DNA of 64,000 nt from Anaerolineales bacterium (GTDB lineage: Bacteria; Chloroflexota; Anaerolineae; 4572-78; J111): positions 62,001-126,000 of the forward strand of contig JACKAU010000015.1 in the NCBI GenBank assembly GCA_020634855.1, in the 5' to 3' direction. The notes beneath the pieces were generated by a model, which had not been told where the DNA came from, did no database searches, and was given only the letters and a program-made list of their open reading frames with translations. Below are positions 8,110 to 15,190 of the stretch, in pieces (position 1 is the stretch's first letter; the number at the start of each line of letters is the position of its first letter). The translations under genes and the position numbers were made by a program.

Positions 8110-9252
8110 TGAGCGATAGCCGCTTAATTGGGGGATCAAATCATAGCTTTTTATAGTACCGGTCGAGGCTCGATTGATCGCCGTTTCGGAGTAGCCGCAC
8201 AAATGATGATTGGGCGTGAGTTGATGCCCGCACACGGCAAACGGAACGGGATCGGGCCGGTGGCGGCCGTCGAGACAGCAAGTATAGTGGTCGGGGCAAA
8301 TCAGTAGGCGGTAAGGTTCGGCTAGCGTGTCCAGATGGTGGAGCAGTGGACTGATCACCAACCGGTCGATCGCTTCAATCGCTTGGATTTTGCCCGGCAG
8401 GCTCTGAACGTGAGCCTCTTCATCGGGGGCGTTGCAGTGAATAATCCCCACATCTAATTCAGGTAGTTGGCCGATGAGCGCCGCGCATTTGGCCGCCAAA
8501 TCGGAGTTGAGATAGCCGGTGGCTCCTACCGGAATGATGACCTGCCCCCCTACCGATTGCGTTAAGCCCGATACAAAACTCAGGGCGGTAACCATCGTCA
8601 ATCGGTAAGATACCGGCGGTATAGTGGCGGCCTGACTGGGCCCCCACGGCCAGAGCATCAACCCCTGGCAATAAGAGGTCCGCATGAGATGGGTCAGAGG
8701 CATGTGAATCCGGTTTCGATAGCGCGGCAGCAGCGAGTCGATCATTTGGCCGACGCTTTCGTGAGGTTCCATCAGAGCCATCTCGTGGGCTGGTAACGGG
8801 CAGTCGCGCCAAATTAGCACATTGCGGTAGCTTAAATCATGATAAAGTTCAAATGGAGCGGCCAGCTTCACGGTGGCTAAATAATCGCGGGCCTCGGTCT
8901 CGCTGATTTGGCCGGCGGTGAAATCAACCAACCGTTGATACCGATCCACCCGCACGATATTGCAGCGAAAGACCACATCCTGGTCGGCCAGAGGTATACC
9001 CAAAGCGCGGGCTTCAAAAATTGAGCGGCCTAGCGGAAAATAATCCAGCGGCGGGTAACCTAATAGCCCCAGAATACCAACCAGACTACCCAACGGCAAG
9101 CCATCAATCATAGTTTGGGCCAGCCCAACCTGGCCGCGCCGGACAATTTCATCGAGGCCGGGCGTGTCGGCATATTCGGTCGGAGATAGATTGTCCAATT
9201 CGGGGTAACGTAGGTCGCCCATACCGTCGGGGATAACGACAATCAATTTCAT
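8098..9252 (-). CDS. ApgM-like cofactor-independent phosphoglycerate mutase family protein
   Basis: Alkaline-phosphatase-superfamily protein of the archaeal-type phosphoglycerate mutase family. Recognisable blocks are VIPDGMGDL, LDEIVRRG, LGRSIFEA with VVFRCNIV, CNAPDEEAHVQ, KIQAIEAIDR and CPDHYTCCLDGRHRPDPVPF, which hold most metal ligands. The usual GSDVA segment at the catalytic Ser reads GSLVG here, so the Ser remains but the adjacent Asp is lost; activity on 2/3-phosphoglycerate is therefore not certain. The start ATG overlaps the pyrD-like stop (ATGA), making it the last gene of the HAD-pyrK-pyrD-apgM operon. Confidence 0.75.
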   Translation of the reverse strand: MKLIVVIPDGMGDLRYPELDNLSPTEYADTPGLDEIVRRGQVGLAQTMIDGLPLGSLVGILGLLGYPPLDYFPLGRSIFEARALGIPLADQDVVFRCNIVRVDRYQRLVDFTAGQISETEARDYLATVKLAAPFELYHDLSYRNVLIWRDCPLPAHEMALMEPHESVGQMIDSLLPRYRNRIHMPLTHLMRTSYCQGLMLWPWGPSQAATIPPVSYRLTMVTALSFVSGLTQSVGGQVIIPVGATGYLNSDLAAKCAALIGQLPELDVGIIHCNAPDEEAHVQSLPGKIQAIEAIDRLVISPLLHHLDTLAEPYRLLICPDHYTCCLDGRHRPDPVPFAVCGHQLTPNHHLCGYSETAINRASTGTIKSYDLIPQLSGYRSSAG

Positions 9253-10091
9253 GGGGAATCAAGTAAGGTATTATTTACATCTAAAGCGAGTTGATAAGCG
9301 GCTTGCGGATCGATAAACAACAGGGAGTCGATCTGAACGGCCGTCGCGCCGGCTTGGAGAAACGTGTATATGTCTGCTGTCGAGTGAATACCACCAACAG
9401 CCACGAGTGGCAGATCGAAACCGGCCACCATTTGTATGTCGTGCAATACCAGGCTGTGCAGCGCCGGGCCAAACAGATGCCCCTTGACCATTTGCCGGTA
9501 AGCTGGCGCGTAGGCCGTACCCAGTGGAGGCGTACCTATCACTAGCGCGTCGGCTTGGGCTTGAACCGCGCTCTCGGCCAAAGCCGGGTATCCACCAATT
9601 GGCAACTTGACTAGGATGGGCAGTTCGCTGCCGGCCTGAACGGCCGCTACCCAGTCCTCAACCTCGTCAGGCGCGGTCTCCAGCGGTAGACCCAGTTCGA
9701 TGGCGGCCAATAAGGCATCGCCCTGCGGGGTTTGTACACTCGATAGCGCCCGCGCCGTTCGGGTTAAATCATCGGGCCGATCCGCCGGCAGGTGAGCGAT
9801 GACCGGCAGACCCAGCCGCTCCCAACTTTTGCGATGCGCCTGAATCACTTTGCGAACGCCAGGATTTTGTAATCCGGTGTTGAGCACAAAGCCGGCTGTG
9901 GTTTCGCACACGCGTGGCTGAGGAGTACCCCGTTCGGGTCGCAGGGTCACCGGTTGGGTGACCACCGCTCCAAAAACGGTCATGTCAATTAGCCGTTGGT
10001 AGCTCTGACCGTAGCCGCAAAAACCCGATGCGATTAACACCGGGCTAGATAGATTCAACCCGGTTTTGTGACGAGGTGCAAGTTCAATCAA
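9249..10091 (-). CDS. dihydroorotate dehydrogenase (PyrD)-like flavoprotein with divergent active site
   Basis: FMN TIM-barrel of the dihydroorotate dehydrogenase family: SSPVLIASGFCGYG, AVVTQPVTLRPERGTPQPRVCETTAGFVLNTGLQNPG, ILVKLPIGG and LVAVGGIHSTADIYTFLQAGATAVQI match the 1B (PyrD-PyrK) type. The NxSCPN motif that carries the 1B catalytic Cys is not found; the equivalent segment reads AAIELGLPLETAP. I start at TTG 10091 because AAGGAAAG lies seven bases upstream; a longer reading frame would translate a GGTT repeat. It sits next to a PyrK-like gene, so it probably works as a heteromer with it, but orotate synthesis is not assured. Confidence 0.75.
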   Translation of the reverse strand: MIELAPRHKTGLNLSSPVLIASGFCGYGQSYQRLIDMTVFGAVVTQPVTLRPERGTPQPRVCETTAGFVLNTGLQNPGVRKVIQAHRKSWERLGLPVIAHLPADRPDDLTRTARALSSVQTPQGDALLAAIELGLPLETAPDEVEDWVAAVQAGSELPILVKLPIGGYPALAESAVQAQADALVIGTPPLGTAYAPAYRQMVKGHLFGPALHSLVLHDIQMVAGFDLPLVAVGGIHSTADIYTFLQAGATAVQIDSLLFIDPQAAYQLALDVNNTLLDSP

Positions 10092-10156
10092 AGGTAAAAC
10101 TTTCCTTGAAAAGTGGTGGATAGTTGGCTGGTTGGATAGTTGGATAGTTGGCTGAA

Positions 10157-10194
10157 AACCAACCAACCAACCAACCAACCAACCAACCAACTAA
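10157..10194. repeat. tetranucleotide repeat (AACC)8 after pyrK
   Basis: Eight AACC units (10157-10188), then degenerate ACTA units, abut the pyrK-like stop. Upstream at about 10121-10155 are TTGG-rich complementary words, so the spacer can fold into an imperfect hairpin in the pyrK-pyrD mRNA. Confidence 0.85.
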
Positions 10195-10971
10195 CTAAAC
10201 TTCTACTTCGGCCAGATCAAAGACAGGACCGTCAAGACAAGTCAATTTGGCACCTGTATTCGTATAGCGAGTACAGCTACAGCAAGCACCAACGCCACAG
10301 GGTAGCGGCAAATCGGTTAACAGGCCATAAGCAAACCCGGTTGGAATACCAAAACGTACAGCCTCGGCTTGGGCGCGAATAGCCCGGTAAAGGTGAGGCG
10401 ATCCAATGGCGCACACCCGGTCGGCCCAGGGGAGTAGGTCAGGCAGCAGGTCAGTTAGCTGACCGGAGTGTCCTAGCGAGCCGTCGAGCGTAGCCGCTTG
10501 AAATTCGACCACAGGCGGCAGCGTCGAGACTGGGTAGAGATCGACCGCCCGTCGTGCGCCTAGCGCCATCGTGACCGACAACCCCGCTGCGACGGCCTGT
10601 TCCATTAATCCCAACAAAGGGGCCAGCCATTGGCTATTGCTGATGAGGAGCAGATTCTGGATGCCGTCCGGTAGATCGAATCCGCTGCCTAACGGCCCGA
10701 CCACGTCCAGGCGGTCGCCCACCTGCCGGGCCGTGAGCCAGGCCAGGCCGGGATCCGGATCAGGCCGGATTAGCAGCGTGAATTGCTGATTGGGCTGGGG
10801 CTGCGGAAAAATGGGCCGGCGCAGGTAGCAAGTAAACCGATCGGCGCAGCGCAACAAAAAGAACTGGCCTGGCCGGCACGGTGAGGTTAGATCAGGAGCA
10901 GTCAGGGTCAGCCGCCACCAGGCTGAAGCAATCGTCTCCTTTTGACTGACAATAAGCCGGATCTGCTGCAC
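10195..10971 (-). CDS. dihydroorotate dehydrogenase electron-transfer subunit (PyrK)-like
   Basis: Ferredoxin-reductase-like flavoprotein that passes electrons from the PyrD partner to NAD. The N-terminal FAD-binding barrel has the YLRRPIF block (Arg-Arg-Pro) and VVGPLGSGFDL. The C-terminus carries a [2Fe-2S] motif CGVGACCSC then Cys (spacing CX4CX2CX11C), as in PyrK. Start is GTG 10971 with AAGG about nine bases upstream. It lies 11 bases after the HAD gene and 103 bases before the PyrD-like gene. Confidence 0.85.
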   Translation of the reverse strand: MQQIRLIVSQKETIASAWWRLTLTAPDLTSPCRPGQFFLLRCADRFTCYLRRPIFPQPQPNQQFTLLIRPDPDPGLAWLTARQVGDRLDVVGPLGSGFDLPDGIQNLLLISNSQWLAPLLGLMEQAVAAGLSVTMALGARRAVDLYPVSTLPPVVEFQAATLDGSLGHSGQLTDLLPDLLPWADRVCAIGSPHLYRAIRAQAEAVRFGIPTGFAYGLLTDLPLPCGVGACCSCTRYTNTGAKLTCLDGPVFDLAEVEV

Positions 10972-10982
10972 AATGGCTGCCC

Positions 10983-11723
10983 TTACGCAGGCCGGATAAG
11001 GCTGATTAGCTCGGCTAATTGGTTGATCATGGCCGCCGGCTGGATTGGGCCAGGGGCGGCCTGGCTGTCTCGCTGGATCAATATGCCGGCCATCCCCGCA
11101 TTTTGCGCGCCTAAGATATCGGCTCCTACTGTATCGCCGACCACGGCTACTTGAGCGGCGGGTAGATTCCAGCGCTGGGCAATCAGGTTAAACGGCTCCG
11201 GTTTAGGCTTGCGCCAGCCGCAGCCGGCGGAACTGAAGGTAGGCGACAGGTAAGGGCGCAGTCCATTCCGGTTGATCAAGCGCTGCACCAATTTATCGTC
11301 GGTAGCGTTGGAATAGAGACCTAACCGGTAGCTTTGGGCTTTGAGTGTTTTGATCGTGTCGATGGCGTCCGGGAAAAGCTGGTAGGCCGCTTCTTCCGGG
11401 CTAAAAAAAACCTTGACGGCTCCCTCAACGACGGCCTCAGCGGACGCGGGTGCTTGAATGCGTTTCAGCGCTCGCCGCAGACTGTCTTGGGCCGAAATCT
11501 CAGTTTGGGTGGTGCGAGCCGTCTGGCAAGCGTGATACCGTTCTTCGATGAAGGCATCGATCAATGCTTCCGAGTCCAGCTTAATACGTCGTTTTTTAAG
11601 ATACCAGTTGGTCATCGCCTCAGCCCCTTCGCGAATGATGTCATCCCACTGGCGGGTGATCTCGATCAGGGTGCCGCCCAAATCAAATATGATACCTTTA
11701 ATCGGTCCGCTGATTTTGTCCAA
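10983..11723 (-). CDS. HAD-superfamily hydrolase
   Basis: Haloacid-dehalogenase-like phosphatase of 246 residues. Motif I is FDLGGTL (nucleophile Asp present, second Asp replaced by Gly as in some subfamilies), followed by an alpha-helical cap. Motif II is LYSNATD, motif III the KPKPEPF Lys and motif IV VVGDTVGADILGAQNAG. The start is TTG 11723, supported by GGGAGGA five bases upstream; no ATG lies nearby. First gene of the four-gene operon, so a phosphatase role beside the PyrK/PyrD/ApgM-like proteins is plausible. Substrate unknown. Confidence 0.85.
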   Translation of the reverse strand: MDKISGPIKGIIFDLGGTLIEITRQWDDIIREGAEAMTNWYLKKRRIKLDSEALIDAFIEERYHACQTARTTQTEISAQDSLRRALKRIQAPASAEAVVEGAVKVFFSPEEAAYQLFPDAIDTIKTLKAQSYRLGLYSNATDDKLVQRLINRNGLRPYLSPTFSSAGCGWRKPKPEPFNLIAQRWNLPAAQVAVVGDTVGADILGAQNAGMAGILIQRDSQAAPGPIQPAAMINQLAELISLIRPA

Positions 11724-11931
11724 AATATCCTCCCAATGTCAACGGCGGATTATATCACTACCCGCCTTTCTCCGGTAATTTGCTGTTTGTTTTGAGTCAC
11801 GGTAAGATTCCGAGATTGATTTTTCGGAGCGAAAGGAATCTACTACCTCTTCAATCTGATTATGATAAATAGATTCTGCCTTTTTACCGAGAATTTGTTT
11901 GTCAAAACCACTTTGAAAGGATACTCTACCT

Positions 11932-12915
11932 ATGGCTGACCTTAAACAGAAATTAGCTGAACCAGAAATTATTGTGATGGACGGTGCTACCGGTACGCAG
12001 TTACAAAAGTTAGGGCTGCCGCCGGGGATGGCGCCTGAACTGTGGAATTTGCAAAACCCTGACGCGATTAAGATTCATTATCGGGCCTACGTTGAGGCCG
12101 GCTCGGACGCTATCTTAACCAACTCCTTTGGGGGAACCCGCCCTCGGCTGGTATTGGAACAGAGCGAGCATCTCACGCAAGCGGTCAACGTTGCTGCGGC
12201 TGAACTGGCTCGCGAGGTGGCCGGCGACGCCGTATTGGTCTTAGGCTCGGTGGGGCCGACCGGCGTTTTGATGGATCCGATGGGCGAAATGACCTACGAT
12301 CAAGCCGTTGACTATTTTGCTGAGCAGGTCGCGGCCTTGGTCCAAGGCAGGGTCGATGGCATTCACATCGAAACCATGAGCGATCTGCGCGAGGCGCAGG
12401 CCGCCGTTCAAGCCGCCCAGCAGGTAACCGATCTGCCGGTAACCGTGACGATGAGCTTTGATACCCACGGTCGGACGATGATGGGCGTTACCCCGGCCGA
12501 AGCCGTACAAGCCCTGTGGGGCAGTGGTGTTCTAGCTGTCGGCGTTAACTGTGGCCGTAGTTTGGAGGATAATTTGGTGGCGCTCACCGCCATGCGCAGC
12601 GCCATACCGGAAGCCACATTAGTGGCCAAACCTAACGCCGGGATGCCCCGTTTGGAAGGCATCGGCGAGGCGATTTACGATGTGACGCCCGAAATTATGG
12701 CTGATTATGCCCTCAAATTTGCCGACCAACATGTGAAGATGCTAGGTGGCTGTTGCGGCAGTAATCCTGAGCATATCACGGCCATGAAAGCGGCGCTGAC
12801 CGGCTACGTCGCGCCGTCATTGGCCCAAGTGCTGGCCCAAAATCTGGCGGCTACCCCCCCCGTTAACGGCAGCGACCACCCCAAACGTCGCGGCCGGAGA
12901 AGGGAGAGAGCCTGA
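11932..12915 (+). CDS. homocysteine S-methyltransferase family protein
   Basis: Zinc-dependent methyltransferase barrel that transfers a methyl group to homocysteine (or a related thiol). It has VMDGATGTQLQ at the N-terminus, LTNSFGG, VLVLGSVGPTG, and the zinc ligands in VGVNCGRS and GGCCGSNPEH. At 327 residues it is a single Hcy domain without the cobalamin or folate domains of MetH, so the methyl donor is unknown (betaine, S-methylmethionine, or a corrinoid partner). The basic C-terminal tail (HPKRRGRRRERA) is unusual. AAAGGA precedes the ATG. The next gene starts 3-28 bases downstream. Confidence 0.87.
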   Translation: MADLKQKLAEPEIIVMDGATGTQLQKLGLPPGMAPELWNLQNPDAIKIHYRAYVEAGSDAILTNSFGGTRPRLVLEQSEHLTQAVNVAAAELAREVAGDAVLVLGSVGPTGVLMDPMGEMTYDQAVDYFAEQVAALVQGRVDGIHIETMSDLREAQAAVQAAQQVTDLPVTVTMSFDTHGRTMMGVTPAEAVQALWGSGVLAVGVNCGRSLEDNLVALTAMRSAIPEATLVAKPNAGMPRLEGIGEAIYDVTPEIMADYALKFADQHVKMLGGCCGSNPEHITAMKAALTGYVAPSLAQVLAQNLAATPPVNGSDHPKRRGRRRERA

Positions 12916-12942
12916 TCGGTGAGAGTTCAGGCGTTTACGTCT

Positions 12943-13632
12943 ATGAAGTTATCGATTGTTATCCCCTGCTACAACGAGCGGGATACCATTTTGCCGATTA
13001 TCCAACTTATCCTCAACGTCGAACTCCCCATTGATCGGGAACTCATTATTGTTGATGATTACTCGACCGATGGGACTCGCGATTACCTGTACAGCCTCAA
13101 ACAACACCCTGATATTCGGGTGATCTTCCACGAGCGGAATCAGGGCAAAGGGGCCGCCCTCCGCACCGGTTTTCAGCATGCCACCGGAGACGTACTCATC
13201 ATTCAAGACGCCGACTTGGAATACGATCCGACTGAATACGCCAAGTTGCTCAAACCGATTTTAGACGGTAAAGCGGATGTGGTCTTTGGCTCTCGCTTTG
13301 TGGGTGGGGAGAGCCACCGGGTTCTTTATTTTTGGCATTCCATCGGGAATCGTATTTTAACCTTTTTATCGAACATGTTTACCAATCTTAACCTGACCGA
13401 CATGGAAGTCTGTTATAAGGTTTTTAAGAAAAGTGTCATCGACCAGGTTGAGGTTGAAGAAGAGCGCTTTGGGTTTGAACCGGAAATTACGGCGAAAGTA
13501 GCCCGCCTTAACTGCGTCATCTACGAAGTGGGCATTTCTTATTACGGCCGAACGTATGACGAAGGCAAAAAAATTAGCTGGCGAGACGGCTTTCGAGCGG
13601 TTTATGTGATTTTTAAATATGGATTACTATAA
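12943..13632 (+). CDS. family 2 glycosyltransferase (dolichol-phosphate-mannose-synthase type)
   Basis: GT-A glycosyltransferase: LSIVIPCYNERDT, IIVDDYSTDGT, NQGKGAALRTGF and IQDADLEYDP (metal-binding DAD) are typical of enzymes that charge polyprenyl phosphate with a sugar, and GSRFVGG is the acceptor-loop block. About 229 residues with no C-terminal membrane segments. I chose ATG 12943 because the fold begins at once; GTG 12919 is possible and has a better SD (GGGAG), which would add eight residues and place the start three bases after the previous stop. Co-transcribed with the homocysteine methyltransferase. Confidence 0.88.
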   Translation: MKLSIVIPCYNERDTILPIIQLILNVELPIDRELIIVDDYSTDGTRDYLYSLKQHPDIRVIFHERNQGKGAALRTGFQHATGDVLIIQDADLEYDPTEYAKLLKPILDGKADVVFGSRFVGGESHRVLYFWHSIGNRILTFLSNMFTNLNLTDMEVCYKVFKKSVIDQVEVEEERFGFEPEITAKVARLNCVIYEVGISYYGRTYDEGKKISWRDGFRAVYVIFKYGLL

Positions 13633-13671
13633 AGATAGTTGTGAAAATTAGGACAAACCTGGGCTTGATTA

Positions 13672-13700
13672 TTGACTTCTGAGCCGCTCTATGCTATCCT
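13672..13700 (+). promoter_or_regulatory. sigma70-type promoter of the GbsR/MarR regulator
   Basis: TTGACT (13672-13677), 17 bases, TATCCT (13695-13700). Transcription should start near 13707, inside the palindrome at 13701-13722. Confidence 0.7.
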
Positions 13701-13722
13701 GTTTTCAGTAAATTCTGAAAAC
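13701..13722. promoter_or_regulatory. palindromic operator candidate
   Basis: Perfect 8-bp inverted repeat GTTTTCAG-taaatt-CTGAAAAC touching the -10 box and covering the probable start site, 11 bases before the regulator ORF. Size and place fit a dimeric MarR/GbsR-type repressor controlling itself; the binding protein is inferred. Confidence 0.65.
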
Positions 13723-13732
13723 TTAGAAGACC

Positions 13733-14260
13733 ATGGCGACACTTGATCAAATAAAAGAAAAAGTTATCCTGCACTGGGGCGAGATGGGGTCGTTGTGGGG
13801 TATCAACCGGACTATGGCTCAGGTCCACGCCCTACTGTTTCTGTCAGATGAACCGCTGTGCGCCAACGATATAATGGAAGAACTGCAAATTAGTCGGGGT
13901 AATGTGAGTATGGCTTTGCGCGAGCTTATCTCGTGGGGGCTGGTCACCCGGCTGCATATCAAGGGCGAGCGACGCGAATATTATACGACCGAGAAGGATG
14001 TCTGGACTATGGGGCGGATTATCGCCCGCGAACGTAAGAAACGAGAGGTCGATCCGACCATCAATATGCTTCGAGAAAGTATGGCCGAACTGGAAACGAT
14101 GCCGCCGTCTGAAGGAGCCTACGAGCGAGAGCAAGTGAAAAATTTGCTCACCTTTTTTGAAACCGGCGTTGATGTCTACAAAGATTTGGAAGCCCACAAA
14201 CCTAACAGTATTCTCAAATTGCTCGGCGCGGCGCTTAAGGTGAAAAAGTTATCGTCATAA
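13733..14260 (+). CDS. GbsR/MarR-family transcriptional regulator
   Basis: 175-residue winged-helix DNA-binding protein. The N-terminal HTH spans about residues 25-80 (MAQVHALLFLSDEPLCANDIMEEL, then ISRGNVSMALRELISWGLV as the recognition region), with the wing ending in IKGERREYYTTEKDVW; the C-terminal helices probably dimerise. This matches the GbsR group, which controls osmoprotectant, drug or lipid genes. Its own promoter carries a palindrome. It is followed by a membrane-anchored methyltransferase, a candidate target. Confidence 0.87.
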   Translation: MATLDQIKEKVILHWGEMGSLWGINRTMAQVHALLFLSDEPLCANDIMEELQISRGNVSMALRELISWGLVTRLHIKGERREYYTTEKDVWTMGRIIARERKKREVDPTINMLRESMAELETMPPSEGAYEREQVKNLLTFFETGVDVYKDLEAHKPNSILKLLGAALKVKKLSS

Positions 14261-14279
14261 CCAACTTTTTCACTCCTGT
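14240..14279 (+). terminator. hairpin at the end of the regulator gene
   Basis: Arms GTGAAAAAGTT (14240-14250) and AACTTTTTCAC (14263-14273) are perfect over 11 bp, span the stop codon and are followed by TCCTGTTTTTT. A weak terminator or attenuator before the methyltransferase gene. Confidence 0.55.
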
Positions 14280-14362
14280 TTTTTCATAACTTTCATTCTT
14301 TTCTAAAAGTTGTGAATGATTATTTTGAATATCCCTCGATTGAATAACCTGAGGAGTGACGA

Positions 14363-15172
14363 ATGACTGCAAAATCACAGCCTGGCTTCTTCCCCGAACT
14401 GCTGCGCAACCCACAGTATTCGGGTACGATTTCAACGTTGGTTTATAACTGGCCTATTTTTGCCGGTATTATGGTGTTTGGGCTGGCGGCGCTGATATCG
14501 AGCGCGTTTTTAACAGCGCCTTGGTCCTGGCTGTTTTTAGTGGCCGGGATTGGGGCCATCGTGATTATCGTCAATATTCTGGTGGCCTCCTTCATCGTTT
14601 ATGACTTTGGCCCTAGACGCGAATATGATCGGCTGGCTGAACTGGTCAACTTGAACGAAACCAATGTCATTATCGATATTACTTGCGGCAAGGTTCGGGG
14701 TACCCAGGGCTTTTTGTCTCGCTTCAATCGAGGCCACTACTTTGTTTTAGATATTTATGATCCGCACAAAATGCCCGACGCCGCCTTGCGCCGAGCCAGA
14801 GCCATGACGCCGCCCTTAGACACCGACCGCCGCATTTATCGCCGGACGGCCAAAGTGGGGAGCCTGCCCATGCCACACAACTGGGCAGATGTGATTTATT
14901 GTAGTTTCAGCCTGCACGAACTGCACGACGCCGCTGACCGGCAGAAGATTTTTAATGAATTCGCCCGGATCCTCAAACCGAACGGCAAGCTGCTGATTGC
15001 TGAACATGACCGCGATTGGCTGAACTTTATTGCGTTTGGACCGGGGGTATTTAGCTTTTTTTCCTCCGCTACCTGGACCAAGCACATCACCGAGGCCGGC
15101 CTGGTGGTTAAACACCATGAGCGCTGGCGCGGATTGGCTCACTTATGGGTAGCCGAACGAAAACCCCGATAA
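14363..15172 (+). CDS. membrane-anchored class I SAM-dependent methyltransferase
   Basis: Residues about 30-80 hold two hydrophobic helices (PIFAGIMVFGLAALISSAF and WLFLVAGIGAIVIIVNILV); the methyltransferase domain follows. Motif I is atypical (VIIDITCGKVRGTQGF), then FVLDIYDP, ADVIYCSFSLHEL and RILKPNGKLLIAEHD as motifs II-III. The membrane anchor suggests a lipid or membrane-associated substrate. GAGGAG lies about seven bases before the ATG. Downstream of, and possibly regulated by, the GbsR/MarR gene. Confidence 0.82.
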   Translation: MTAKSQPGFFPELLRNPQYSGTISTLVYNWPIFAGIMVFGLAALISSAFLTAPWSWLFLVAGIGAIVIIVNILVASFIVYDFGPRREYDRLAELVNLNETNVIIDITCGKVRGTQGFLSRFNRGHYFVLDIYDPHKMPDAALRRARAMTPPLDTDRRIYRRTAKVGSLPMPHNWADVIYCSFSLHELHDAADRQKIFNEFARILKPNGKLLIAEHDRDWLNFIAFGPGVFSFFSSATWTKHITEAGLVVKHHERWRGLAHLWVAERKPR

Positions 15173-15186
15173 CCGAAACGGGGTTT
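15161..15186. terminator. bidirectional terminator between methyltransferase and mutL
   Basis: AAACCCCG (15161-15168) pairs with CGGGGTTT (15179-15186) around a 10-base loop, overlapping the methyltransferase stop and four bases before the mutL 3' end. The T tract is short on both sides. Confidence 0.5.
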
Positions 15187-15190
15187 GACC

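Noticed and set aside
10092..10190. N-terminal extension of the PyrD-like protein (MVGWLVGWLVGF)
   Set aside because: Translates the TTGG repeat words; the SD at TTG 10091 is far better.
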